This document shows, piece by piece, positions 1 through 8,935 of a DNA stretch of 64,000 nucleotides. The stretch's first letter is position 1. Each line of letters begins with the position of its first letter. The DNA is from JAEUIE01 sp046350055 (GTDB lineage: Bacteria > Planctomycetota > Planctomycetia > Gemmatales > HRBIN36): assembly GCA_046350055.1 (NCBI GenBank), contig JAXMBC010000001.1:3100001-3164000 (forward strand). The letters are read 5' to 3'. Under the pieces are notes generated by a model. It worked only from the letters and a program-made list of their open reading frames with translations. It ran no database searches and had not been told where the DNA came from. Made by a program: the position numbers and the translations under genes.

Positions 1-2535
1 GCTCATCAAAAGGGCATCATTCACCGTGACTTGAAGCCCAGCAATATCCTCATCACCCAGTACGATGGCAAGCCGGTGCCCAAGGTGATTGACTTCGGCG
101 TGGCCAAGGCAGTGCATCAGCCGTTGACCGATCAATCGATGCAGACTGAATTGGGTTCGCTGATCGGTACGCTCGAGTACATGTCTCCCGAGCAGGCTGA
201 TCTCAATAATCTCGACATTGATACCCGGGCAGACATCTATTCGCTCGGAGTGATTCTGTATGAACTGCTAGCAGGGTCGCCACCGTTTTCCTCGAAGCAG
301 TTGCGGGCAGCGGCATTCACCGAGATGCTGCGGCTCATTCGTGAAATTGATCCGCCCAAGCCCAGCACCAAGCTGAGCAAGTCGGAAGCGTTGCCATCGA
401 TTGCCGCCAATCGCAAGCTGGAGCCTCGACGGTTACAGACTCTGGTAACTGGGGATCTCGACTGGATCGTGATGAAGGCGCTAGCCAAGGAGCGAAATCA
501 GCGTTACGACTCTGCCAACGGTTTTGCCCAGGATATACAGCGGTATCTGGTCAATGAGCCTGTGCAGGCCGGACCGCCAAGTGCCAGTTATCGCCTGCGC
601 AAATTCGTGCAACGGAACCGGGGCAGCGTATTGGCCGCCAGTTTGCTCTTGGTCACCCTGGTAGCAGGCATCATCGGCACCAGCATTGGGTATTATCGTG
701 CAGAGATGGCACGAACTGAAGAAGCGAAACAAAGACAGTTGGCCCAGAAGAAAGAGAAGGAAGCCCAGCTTGAGAAAGCCAATGCCGTAAAAGCAGCTGA
801 GGCAGAGAAGGTGGCACGCCTGAAGGAGACCGAGGAAAAACAGTTTGCGCAGGCTATCAGTGATTTTGTCTGGAGTGATTTACTGGCACTAACTAGCGTT
901 GAGGGACAGCTTCGTTTTGCAGGAGAAGACAAGCTGCCACTTGATCGGAATATGACGGTCAAGCAATTGCTGGATCGTGCAGGTGAGAAACTGAAAAAAC
1001 GAAAAGACCTCGCTCCCAGGATTGAAGCAGAGCTGAACTGGATCATTGGAGTCAACTACCGTGGACTGGGGGACTACCAGAGAGCTGTTCCTTTTTTGGA
1101 ACGAACAGTGGAACTGCATCGCAAGAACTATGGAGCAGATGCCCCTCCAACTCTTGGTGCTGAAGAAAGTTTAGCAGTGGCCTACGTTTACAACGATCAG
1201 GCCAAGCAGGCAATTGAGTTACTGTTGCGAGTTCGGAAGGAAATGCTGGCTCGGTTAGGACCAGATCAATTGGATGTGATCATTAATCTGCACAATCTGG
1301 CAGGCGCGTATGAAGCAACAAGCCAGTTCGACAAAGCGATACCCCTGTTTGAACAGGTGCGCGATGCCAAGGTAAAACGATTTGGAATGAACCATCCAGA
1401 AACCCTGCTAACGCTTGCCAGTCTGGGCAAGGCTTATCTCAAGGTTGGCAGGAATCAGGATGCCTTGGTATTGCTCGAAAAAGTACGAGATGGACGTATC
1501 GCCACTGGGGGGGCTGAACACCCTAACGCAGTGGAAGCGATGGAAATGCTCGCCCAGGCCTACAATGTCAATGGTCGAGTGGCTCAAGCCATCGAGCTTT
1601 ATGAGGAAGTAAGAAAAGGCCGAATTGCCATAGTAGGCGCAGATCATGCCAAAACGATCGCAACCACCAATAACCTTGCAACAGCCTATTTCGCTGCTCG
1701 TCGCTATACAGATGCGCTCAAGTTGTTAGAGCAGGTAAACCAGTACTATTCCCAGAAGTTGGACAGCAAGAACAGCACCAGGCTCATTGTCATGGGTAAT
1801 CTTGCTTCCTGCTACTATGAGTTGGGTCGGTACGTCGAAGCCGTTCAATTACAGGAAAAGGTACGGGATAGCCTGATTGCAAAACTGGGTGAAGATCATC
1901 CTGACACCCTTTTTACTCTTAACAATCTGGCTAAAACTTATTCGAAAAGCAAAAGAATACCTGAAGCATTGCTACACCATGAAAAGGCTGCGAGCGGAAT
2001 CGAAAGACTTCAATTCAATAATCAAGATGCCAGTCGTATTGTGCTGGAAGCGATCTCGGCATATGACGCGGCCAAACAACTGGACAAGGCCGCAAGCTGG
2101 AGACGGAAATGGCTAGCTGCCATGAAACAACGATCCTTGACTGATTCGACTGCCTATTCCAATGTCATGTTCGGCTTGGGAATCAACCTTTGCCAACAGA
2201 ACAAGTGGGCCGAAGCTGATCCTGTCCTTTACGAATGCCTCGTCCAGAGTCAGAAGAAGTCTCCGAACTCATGGGAAACGTTTGATACCCAATACTGGTT
2301 GGGCCATGTATTACTCAAACTGAAGAAATACCAGGAGGCAGAAACTCATCTGTTGTCTGCATACCAGGGGTTGAAACAAAATGAAAAGTTAATCCCAGCC
2401 CCGTTTAAAAACAAAATATCGATGACGCTCGATCACCTGATCCAGGTGTACACCGAAACCAACAAGCCCGATGAAGTAAAGAAATGGCAGGCTGAGAAAC
2501 TCAAGCTTACTCCACCTGCTGCACAGCAAAAATAG
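1..2535 (+). CDS. Ser/Thr protein kinase with TPR repeats (5' end outside window)
   Basis: The gene enters the window already open: bases 1-30 read in frame into the catalytic loop HRDLKPSN, so the true start is upstream and only the kinase C-lobe is present. Visible kinase motifs are HRD with the catalytic Asp and Lys, DFG (as VIDFGVAKA) and SPE in place of APE. A single membrane segment (LAASLLLVTLVAGIIG) follows the kinase, then a Lys/Glu/Ala-rich coiled coil, then about 500 residues of TPR repeats of the type with recurrent G..HP.TL. This is the usual planctomycete architecture: a cytoplasmic kinase anchored to a TPR domain for protein contacts. The substrate is unknown. Frame and family are certain; which side of the membrane the TPRs lie on is inferred from topology. 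Confidence 0.95.
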   Translation, partial: AHQKGIIHRDLKPSNILITQYDGKPVPKVIDFGVAKAVHQPLTDQSMQTELGSLIGTLEYMSPEQADLNNLDIDTRADIYSLGVILYELLAGSPPFSSKQLRAAAFTEMLRLIREIDPPKPSTKLSKSEALPSIAANRKLEPRRLQTLVTGDLDWIVMKALAKERNQRYDSANGFAQDIQRYLVNEPVQAGPPSASYRLRKFVQRNRGSVLAASLLLVTLVAGIIGTSIGYYRAEMARTEEAKQRQLAQKKEKEAQLEKANAVKAAEAEKVARLKETEEKQFAQAISDFVWSDLLALTSVEGQLRFAGEDKLPLDRNMTVKQLLDRAGEKLKKRKDLAPRIEAELNWIIGVNYRGLGDYQRAVPFLERTVELHRKNYGADAPPTLGAEESLAVAYVYNDQAKQAIELLLRVRKEMLARLGPDQLDVIINLHNLAGAYEATSQFDKAIPLFEQVRDAKVKRFGMNHPETLLTLASLGKAYLKVGRNQDALVLLEKVRDGRIATGGAEHPNAVEAMEMLAQAYNVNGRVAQAIELYEEVRKGRIAIVGADHAKTIATTNNLATAYFAARRYTDALKLLEQVNQYYSQKLDSKNSTRLIVMGNLASCYYELGRYVEAVQLQEKVRDSLIAKLGEDHPDTLFTLNNLAKTYSKSKRIPEALLHHEKAASGIERLQFNNQDASRIVLEAISAYDAAKQLDKAASWRRKWLAAMKQRSLTDSTAYSNVMFGLGINLCQQNKWAEADPVLYECLVQSQKKSPNSWETFDTQYWLGHVLLKLKKYQEAETHLLSAYQGLKQNEKLIPAPFKNKISMTLDHLIQVYTETNKPDEVKKWQAEKLKLTPPAAQQK

Positions 2536-2652
2536 TGCAACACATCATTGAATCAGAATTCATTCGGTAGTTTTCCTTTTTCTGTTAGATCACCTCCGCT
2601 CGCGCACTTCAGTAGGCAGCCAATGCCTGATGGCAGTACAGCGGAGCGGAAC

Positions 2653-3501
2653 ATGACAATCACCGTCATCAAAATCCTGGTCATCGTCGGACTTACTCAT
2701 GGCCTGCGTTGGTTAAGTCAAAAAGCTGGTCCACGTTGGGGTGGTCTGATAGCTGGGCTCCCCTCCACCACCGCTGTCGTGCTCTTCTTCCTGGCTTGTG
2801 AAAATGGTGAAGAATATGCCACTCGAGCTGCAGAGAGTGGAGCACTAGGATTGTGTGCTGGCTCAGCCCTGGCATTGGCATTTACCTGGGCAGTTGCAAA
2901 TGGTCGATCGATCGCCTTTGCATTGGCTGCTGCTGGGACTACATTCCTGGGTGTAGCAACACTGTCTCCCTTGCTTTTCTCTCTGCCAGTACCCTTGTCA
3001 TTACTTCTGGTGGTTACCGGTTCTTGCACGCTGGCAGTTATGGCACAGCGCATGCCGTCTTCAGAGTTAACCAGGCCTGCAGGTGCAAGGCATGCCTCGT
3101 GGCGTGGAGTGATCCTGCGTACCATTGTTCCTGCCGCATGCGTACTGTCAGTTACCATGCTGAGTCAACACCTGGGCACGGTTGGTGCAGGATTGCTTGG
3201 CACCTTCCCCTGCATGCTGACATCCATGCTTGTCGTTACTTCGCTGGAAGAGGGAGCAGGTGTTGCCAGCAGGTTGGCCCAATCATTCCCCATGGGTCAA
3301 TTGTCTACACTCAGCTTTGTCATTCTCTTTGGCCAACTCTGTCCATCTATGGGAGTGACAGTTGCCCTGCTCGTAGGTTATCTGTCTGCTTTGGTGACGC
3401 TCGGTGTTCTGGAAGGGTGCCGTCGCATTCAGTTCAGATGCGAATTGGGGTTCAGCACACATGCGAAGAATATGGGGGCCACCATACCTGCTTCAAACTG
3501 A
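2653..3501 (+). CDS. Polytopic membrane protein of unknown function
   Basis: The frame is open from 2548, but the ATG at 2653 is chosen because GGAG lies 6 nt upstream and the protein then begins directly with a hydrophobic helix (MTITVIKILVIVG). About 282 residues with roughly eight to nine hydrophobic segments and few charged residues. A Gly/Pro-rich stretch (GGLIAGLPSTTAVVLFF) followed by an acidic CENGEEYA segment looks like the conserved core of the family, but I cannot name it. No catalytic motif was seen. It lies 117 bp after the kinase gene on the same strand. Possibly a small-molecule exporter or permease; that is only a guess. Confidence 0.75.
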   Translation: MTITVIKILVIVGLTHGLRWLSQKAGPRWGGLIAGLPSTTAVVLFFLACENGEEYATRAAESGALGLCAGSALALAFTWAVANGRSIAFALAAAGTTFLGVATLSPLLFSLPVPLSLLLVVTGSCTLAVMAQRMPSSELTRPAGARHASWRGVILRTIVPAACVLSVTMLSQHLGTVGAGLLGTFPCMLTSMLVVTSLEEGAGVASRLAQSFPMGQLSTLSFVILFGQLCPSMGVTVALLVGYLSALVTLGVLEGCRRIQFRCELGFSTHAKNMGATIPASN

Positions 3502-3756
3502 CTGGGGCTTGCTATGTAGATCAGTTGCCTAATCGGCGACCTAACACCTTCACTCAGCATCCACGCTATTCAAATATCTGTAAAACATGGTGTTATCGAG
3601 AGAAACGATACTTGCCTTTGCGGTTCGCTGCTCGGTGGAGCCTCGCCCTTCCAACTCTCACCGGAGTTATCTACCTGTGCATCATTAGTATTGACAGTTT
3701 TTTTCATTTTCTTATGGTCCGCCTCATCCTGCAGTGCTAATTCTCACAGACTCCTG

Positions 3757-5091
3757 ATGCACCGAACAGCTCTATTTTCACTGTATCTCGCGTGCATTCT
3801 GGTCGTACCTAGGATGAGCCAAGGACTTTCTGCGCAGGAAACCTCGTTTGCTACACTCTCGTCGGAGAAGCAAACCTTCATTGGATCGAGCCTGTTTCAG
3901 AACACTCCCAACACTGCCCAGGAAGACTTTCTCAAGCTGAATATACGCATGCGTGGTCGAATCGAGACTGACGCTATCGTTGCCGTGCAGTCGAGAGAGA
4001 GTCAGGAAATCCTCGGTGATCTGCAGAATGGCTATGGTTTTCGACGTCTGCGGCTGGGTTCGCAAGGAAACCTGGGAGATGCACTACGCTGGGTATCTGA
4101 AGTGGAAATGGCAGGAGGGACACCACGACTACGCGATGTCTTTATCGGTTACACGATGTTTCCCTGGCTGCGGGAATTTCGCGTCGGGTTCTTCCGCGAG
4201 CCGTTCAGTCTGGAAGGAAGCACCAGCGCGAATTTCATCACATTCATGGAACGCTCACCACTGAATGAACTGGACCCCACACGAGATTGGGGTGGATGTG
4301 CTTACTGGTGGCCCGATGACGAACGAGCCACGATTGCCCTCGGGTTGTTTCGCGACGGCACGACCAATGGAGGGCAGAGCCAGGGAGATCAGGATGCGTG
4401 GGCTGTCACCGGGAGAATCACCGGGTTACCGGTGTACAATCCTGACGACAGCGACTTTCACCTGGTTCACGTTGGAGTGGCTGCTTCCTTTCGATCACCA
4501 GCAGATGGTGTTGTCAGGTTCGATCCCGGGCTAGCATCCAGCTTGCTGACGGTATCAGATGATCCCTCTTCCCCGTTTCTCCCGGCAATCAGCGTCCCTG
4601 CCACATATCAGTATCTTCTCAATCTCCAGGCTGCCTGGGTCAATGGTTCGTTCTCCATGCAATCCGAGTGGTTTGCCACGTTCATCGAACAGCCTCAGGC
4701 CAGCCAGGTGTTCTTTCACGGATTCTATTACGACATCAGTTACTTCCTGACGGGTGAGCACCGGGGATACGATCGGACCCGCGGTGCATTTGATCAGGTC
4801 AAGGTGCTGCGGCCCGTCGTAAAAACAAAAGACGATCCTCGTGGCGGCATGGGTGCCATCGAACTTGCGGGTCGGTTTTCATTCACTGACCTGACGTCGC
4901 CCAATCTGGCACCATTAGAAAATGGCTCACCTGCCGGTGCCAGTCTCTATCAGTTAACGCTGGGTTGCAACTGGTACTTAAACGACTTCACCCGCATCAT
5001 GTTCAATTACACTGCTGGTTTTCCCAAGGAAGCAGCACAGGATGCTACGGTTGCCCACTTGTTCAGCGTACGATTCGCATACTTCTGGTAG
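3757..5091 (+). CDS. Outer-membrane porin, phosphate-selective O/P type
   Basis: Start at the ATG at 3757, which gives a clean signal peptide (MHRTALFSLYLACILVV, cleavage near LSAQ); the frame is open upstream but the extra residues would spoil the signal. The mature protein, about 420 residues, alternates short polar and aromatic strands as in beta-barrels and ends in aromatic FAYFW, the typical C-terminal beta-signal. Features of the O/P porin family are the early strand FRRLRLGSQGNLGDALRW, the segment RVGFFREPFSLEGSTS and the motif FMERSPLNEL. Expected role: 16-strand outer-membrane channel for anions such as phosphate or pyrophosphate; the substrate is not shown by the sequence. It converges on the OprB-type porin gene. 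Confidence 0.85.
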   Translation: MHRTALFSLYLACILVVPRMSQGLSAQETSFATLSSEKQTFIGSSLFQNTPNTAQEDFLKLNIRMRGRIETDAIVAVQSRESQEILGDLQNGYGFRRLRLGSQGNLGDALRWVSEVEMAGGTPRLRDVFIGYTMFPWLREFRVGFFREPFSLEGSTSANFITFMERSPLNELDPTRDWGGCAYWWPDDERATIALGLFRDGTTNGGQSQGDQDAWAVTGRITGLPVYNPDDSDFHLVHVGVAASFRSPADGVVRFDPGLASSLLTVSDDPSSPFLPAISVPATYQYLLNLQAAWVNGSFSMQSEWFATFIEQPQASQVFFHGFYYDISYFLTGEHRGYDRTRGAFDQVKVLRPVVKTKDDPRGGMGAIELAGRFSFTDLTSPNLAPLENGSPAGASLYQLTLGCNWYLNDFTRIMFNYTAGFPKEAAQDATVAHLFSVRFAYFW

Positions 5092-5130
5092 CCACGCTGT
5101 CTAGATGCTTGCAATCAGTGAACAGAATCA

Positions 5131-5160
5131 GGAATGACGAGTGCTGTGCCTCGTCATTCC
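5131..5160. terminator. 11-bp perfect hairpin between convergent porin genes
   Basis: Arms GGAATGACGAG (5131-5141) and CTCGTCATTCC (5150-5160) enclose an 8-nt loop. It sits in the 114-bp gap between two convergent genes, the place of a shared terminator, but neither side has a clear T-tract, so intrinsic termination is uncertain. Confidence 0.5.
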
Positions 5161-5205
5161 CGGTTACAGACGATTGGTATCAGCGATGGATTCCATCACC
5201 CATCA

Positions 5206-6609
5206 TCAGAATTTGATGTTGAGCCGAAGACCAGCGATGTAGGAGGTATCGGCAATGGACGTGCCCGGTCGAAGTACCTGAAAATCAGGCGTCAGGTTCA
5301 CAGCAGGAGTCAGCTGGAAATTGTAGAAGACTTCCAGCCCCATGCCGTCACGTGGCCCCAGGAGAGCACGTGGTATGGGACCAAACTCATCGCTTGCTCC
5401 CACATAAAAACCACCGATACCAAAGGTATCACCACGGCATTGACCAAACGGACTATAGCCACCGATGCCCATGCTGAAGAAGTAGTGGATTGGTGTGGGG
5501 TTCGCATCGCTGATTGATGCTCTTCCAAAGAGACCCCAACCACGTTTGGTTTCCTCTGAGTAAACCTGCAAGTACTGATCAAAACCATAGTAGATGGTGT
5601 AAGATCCCCACCGCGTGGCAAAGCCAGGAACCGGCTTCTCGGGATAATCGCCTGGTGGAGGAAAATTGAATTGCAAGTCAGTCATTTCCACGTTCTTCCA
5701 TAATCCACCCAGGTGCTGTTCACCGGGAAGAGAGAAGAAGTTGGTTTTCACTTTCAGTTCGCCACCCAGAATAATCCCCTTGGAAAAGAGGTCATCCACT
5801 CTCAGAAACTCGCGGGTCTGGTCTTGTGGGTCCATGGCGAAGACGGTAATAGCTCCCCATTCCCGTGGTAACACTGCACCGAATTGCATGGCGGAGTATG
5901 GCAACGCCAGAAGGAAAGCGGGATTGGCAATCAATGCCTGGTTCATGAATTGAGCAATACCATTCCCGCCAGCAAAATCATCCTGATCTACTGCACCAAT
6001 CACATTCTTCTTACCCGCAAACAGAACAAGTTCTTTCGACAACGGTTGAGTGACAATGAAATCGGTGAGCATCGGGATGCCTTCCCGATCAGGTACAGGT
6101 GGTAAAGCAGCTGGGAAAATGGCAGGAGCAAAAGCACCCGTGCGGAAGCTGACATTTCCGTACTCACCCCACCAGTGCTGCAGACCAATCAGCAATTTCC
6201 CCTGGGGCATACCACCAAATTTTTCGAGGTCAACGAGTGCCTGATATTCACCACGTCCAGTATAGGAGAAGACATCCCCTTGCCCTGCAAAGGGAGGGGG
6301 CACCGGTCGATCAATACCACCACCCAGGCCGAAGCCAAACTGTGTGATGTTACCACCGATAGTGATCCCCTGTTCCTGCAGTCGCGGACGCAATCCGTTC
6401 CAATCACCAGTCAGTGTCGGGCGATTCCACAGGGAGTCAAATCGAGACTGACAGAAGGAGTCACAGACACTGCAAGAAGCAGGAGCTTGTGCAGCCACAG
6501 AGTCGAAAGCAATGGATGACGTGGTGCTTTCGGGGGCATCCTGAGCACTTGTCACTGAAATGCCAGCAAGCAGACAGCATGAAGCAGATAACCAACGTAA
6601 GCTAAGCAT
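5206..6609 (-). CDS. Carbohydrate porin, OprB family
   Basis: 467 residues with a signal peptide (cleavage near TSAQ, residue 23). The mature N-terminus carries a cysteine cluster, C46-S-V-C49 and C53, in a low-complexity linker. The OprB signature LTGDWNGLRPRLQEQGI follows near residue 65, then beta-barrel sequence ending in LRLNIKF, a terminal aromatic beta-signal. OprB-type porins pass sugars across the outer membrane. Reads toward the O/P porin. The cysteine pair resembles those at the N-termini of the BBP2 (21.7 kb) and alginate-export (62.8 kb) porins in this window. Confidence 0.9.
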   Translation of the reverse strand: MLSLRWLSASCCLLAGISVTSAQDAPESTTSSIAFDSVAAQAPASCSVCDSFCQSRFDSLWNRPTLTGDWNGLRPRLQEQGITIGGNITQFGFGLGGGIDRPVPPPFAGQGDVFSYTGRGEYQALVDLEKFGGMPQGKLLIGLQHWWGEYGNVSFRTGAFAPAIFPAALPPVPDREGIPMLTDFIVTQPLSKELVLFAGKKNVIGAVDQDDFAGGNGIAQFMNQALIANPAFLLALPYSAMQFGAVLPREWGAITVFAMDPQDQTREFLRVDDLFSKGIILGGELKVKTNFFSLPGEQHLGGLWKNVEMTDLQFNFPPPGDYPEKPVPGFATRWGSYTIYYGFDQYLQVYSEETKRGWGLFGRASISDANPTPIHYFFSMGIGGYSPFGQCRGDTFGIGGFYVGASDEFGPIPRALLGPRDGMGLEVFYNFQLTPAVNLTPDFQVLRPGTSIADTSYIAGLRLNIKF

Positions 6610-6775
6610 TTTCGGGATCCATCCATGGAATCGAAAAAGAGGGGAAGTTAGGTAAATTATCGTCTGACCATGACTATTAACACTTGCCGTAGTTGGATAA
6701 ACAGCTCGTTAGCATGTAGTACCTGACCATGAAAAGTCGAATGTTACGAAATAATCGTCAAATACGGAGAGAACG

Positions 6776-8104
6776 ATGTACTCGCGCAAATCGCTTGCTT
6801 ATGCTCTGACGATAATGCTGTCATGTGGTGTAGTGGCAGTACACGCACAGCCCGGCATCTATTTGCCTGGGGCCGGAGCAGTCAACGGTGGTATGGCTGG
6901 TGTTTCTACAGCCAAGCCTGTGGATGCGCTGGGTGCCATGTTCTGGAACCCTGCAGCAATCGGCAGACTCGGACACAACGAAGCCTCGATTGGTGGCGCG
7001 TTCATTTATCCAGATATTACGTTATCCTCCAGCTTGCCGCAGATTGGCGGCCCTGTCTTATCGGGTAGTACACGTAGTGATAATGGCTTTCCCCTGCTGC
7101 CCAGTCTGGCGATAGTCTCCAAGCTCGAAGAGGGCAACCCCATGACACTCGGCTTAGGCTTGCTCTCGCTGGGTGGGGGTGGAGTCAATTTCCCGGGCGA
7201 TGCCAGTAATCCTGTTCTTTCTCCGACAGGTCCGTTCAACCAGTTTGTACTTGGGCCGATTTTCTCCAGTCTGCAACTGTTTCAGCTTACTCCCACCGTC
7301 TCCTATCAGGTGACGGATCGTCTCGTCGTTGGTTTGGGGCCCACGATTGATATTGCCATCGCCTCGTTTGATCCAGCGTACTTTGCTGCCCCCAATATCA
7401 ATCAAGGCCAGTTGAATAGCTTCCCCAATGCAGTGAATGCGCGTCCCTTCTGGGGCGGTGGTTTTCGGGCTGGTCTCGTCTACTCTGTCACCGATACCAT
7501 CGATATGGGGTTCGGCTATACCAGCCCGCAGTGGATGGAAACATTCGAGTTCAATTCGCGTGACAGCCTTGGCAATGCTCGCAGGTTGTCGCTGGAGTTG
7601 GGATTGCCTGCCATCTATTCGTGGGGCGTAGCATGGTCGGCGATGGAGCAACTTACTCTTGGAGTTGATCTCCGCTACTTCGATTATGAAAAGGCAGACC
7701 TCTATGGCACTCCCGTTAACGAGCGTGGCCTGGGTTGGAAGAGTGCATTTGCAGTTGCTGTTGGTGGTGATTACCGCTTGACGGAGCGCGTCTCCGTGAG
7801 GGCTGGCTACCAGTACAATACCAATCCGCTGGGGAGCACGAACACTCTGTTCAACATTCAGTCTCCCGCCATTATTCAGCACACCTTGACAGTAGGAACA
7901 ACACTTGCGTTGACGGAGAACATCTCCACGTCCATCGGATATGCTTACGGGTTACCCAATTCCATATCCGGATCAGTTGAACAACTCCCCAATGCCCGGG
8001 TCGGACTTGATGCAGAGAGCCATGCTCTGTTATTTAATCTGCAAATCAAGTTTGGCTGTCCCTGGGCGGCGAAGCCATCCGCTTGTTCGACTTGCACTCC
8101 ATAG
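6776..8104 (+). CDS. FadL/OMPP1-type outer-membrane transport protein
   Basis: 442 residues. Signal peptide with cleavage near VHAQ (residue 25). The mature N-terminus, with G-rich GAGAVNGGMAGVSTAKPVDALGAMFWNPAAIG, is the diagnostic FadL hatch region containing the NPAAIG motif. Repeated beta strands follow, including MGFGYTSPQWMETF. This family takes hydrophobic compounds (long-chain fatty acids, aromatics) across the outer membrane by lateral diffusion. The C-terminus is unusual: after the last strand it has a cysteine-bearing tail (FGCPWAAKPSACSTCTP) instead of ending in Phe. GAGAG lies 3-7 nt before the ATG. An intrinsic terminator follows. Confidence 0.9.
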   Translation: MYSRKSLAYALTIMLSCGVVAVHAQPGIYLPGAGAVNGGMAGVSTAKPVDALGAMFWNPAAIGRLGHNEASIGGAFIYPDITLSSSLPQIGGPVLSGSTRSDNGFPLLPSLAIVSKLEEGNPMTLGLGLLSLGGGGVNFPGDASNPVLSPTGPFNQFVLGPIFSSLQLFQLTPTVSYQVTDRLVVGLGPTIDIAIASFDPAYFAAPNINQGQLNSFPNAVNARPFWGGGFRAGLVYSVTDTIDMGFGYTSPQWMETFEFNSRDSLGNARRLSLELGLPAIYSWGVAWSAMEQLTLGVDLRYFDYEKADLYGTPVNERGLGWKSAFAVAVGGDYRLTERVSVRAGYQYNTNPLGSTNTLFNIQSPAIIQHTLTVGTTLALTENISTSIGYAYGLPNSISGSVEQLPNARVGLDAESHALLFNLQIKFGCPWAAKPSACSTCTP

Positions 8105-8127
8105 GTCAAGGCGAATCCCGCTCCCCA

Positions 8128-8913
8128 TCAAGCGACTCCGTCAGGAGTCGCTTTTTCTGTAATGCGTTCAGCAAGATGCTGCACCTGACGACATAATGCA
8201 GACAGTACCAGGTGGACTGGTTCTTCCGAAGAATTGCTATTCTCGAGTATGTCCTGAAGGCTCAGCGTGTAGACCGTCGTAGGGGATACGGCTTCGATTG
8301 TTGTGAATTGCGGCTGATTCTGAATCACGCCCAGCAAACCAATAATCTCCCCTTTTGCCATCTTGCCCAGCGTCTGTTTCTGACCATTGACCTCGCGGCT
8401 GAGTTGCACTTCACCTTTCTCGATGACCATGAATTTGTCAACAGCTGAACCTTGCTTGAGAAGGATCGAACCTGTCGAGTAGGTGCGACGCTGCTGACGG
8501 ATGTAGGCTTGCCTGGTCTGCGTCGCCAACCATCGTCCGACCAGGCGTAAGAGATTGCCGACTATGAAACCTGTGCAAATGCCAATCAGGTTGGCAGCCA
8601 TGTCCGAGTATTCAAATGCCCGGTTGTTCAGCGGTTGCAGGTATTCGATGCCGATGCTCATCAGTGCCAGCAAGGCGAGCACAGGGAAGGAATAGACTGG
8701 CTGCAAGCCCATCACAAAGATGGTAGACAGCGTGGCATAGCCACCGAAGTGCAGTAGCTTGTCTACAGGAATTGTCTGTTCCGAATTTCCAACCAGGCTG
8801 GCTACCACGATGATCACTACGCCAGCCAGCCCAGCCAGCACTATGAGATACCGTGCCCAGGCCGGTATGTCATAAACGGTATTGGACAGTATCGACGGAA
8901 GTGTTCGTGGCAT
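8128..8913 (-). CDS. VanZ-like membrane domain fused to cyclic-nucleotide-binding domain
   Basis: 261 residues in two parts. Residues about 1-130 have four hydrophobic helices with the VanZ-like motifs DKLLHFGGYATLS and IEYLQPLNNRAFEYSDMAANLIG. Residues about 140-250 form a cNMP-binding (CRP-type) beta-roll: GSILLKQGSAVDKFMVIEKG, then GEIIGLLGVIQNQPQFTTIEA. VanZ-like proteins are small membrane proteins linked in some species to glycopeptide resistance; the cNMP domain normally gates a partner domain after ligand binding. The fusion suggests a membrane protein controlled by a cytoplasmic ligand, which is inference. The canonical phosphate-cassette RxA pair is not clear, so the beta-roll may not bind cAMP. 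Convergent with the FadL-type gene; followed upstream by the usp gene on the same strand. Confidence 0.8.
   Translation of the reverse strand: MPRTLPSILSNTVYDIPAWARYLIVLAGLAGVVIIVVASLVGNSEQTIPVDKLLHFGGYATLSTIFVMGLQPVYSFPVLALLALMSIGIEYLQPLNNRAFEYSDMAANLIGICTGFIVGNLLRLVGRWLATQTRQAYIRQQRRTYSTGSILLKQGSAVDKFMVIEKGEVQLSREVNGQKQTLGKMAKGEIIGLLGVIQNQPQFTTIEAVSPTTVYTLSLQDILENSNSSEEPVHLVLSALCRQVQHLAERITEKATPDGVA
8131..8157 (+). terminator. Rho-independent terminator after the FadL-type gene
   Basis: A perfect 9-bp stem AGCGACTCC/GGAGTCGCT (8131-8139, 8144-8152) with loop GTCA runs straight into TTTTTCT. It ends transcription of the FadL-type gene and overlaps the 3' codons of the converging VanZ-cNMP gene. 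Confidence 0.9.
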
Positions 8914-8935
8914 AGGGATTCCAGCGGATGAAGAG

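Noticed and set aside
2853..3740. 295-codon plus-strand frame overlapping the membrane protein
   Set aside because: Cys- and His-rich nonsense-like composition, no start site, and the other frame has consistent membrane helices.
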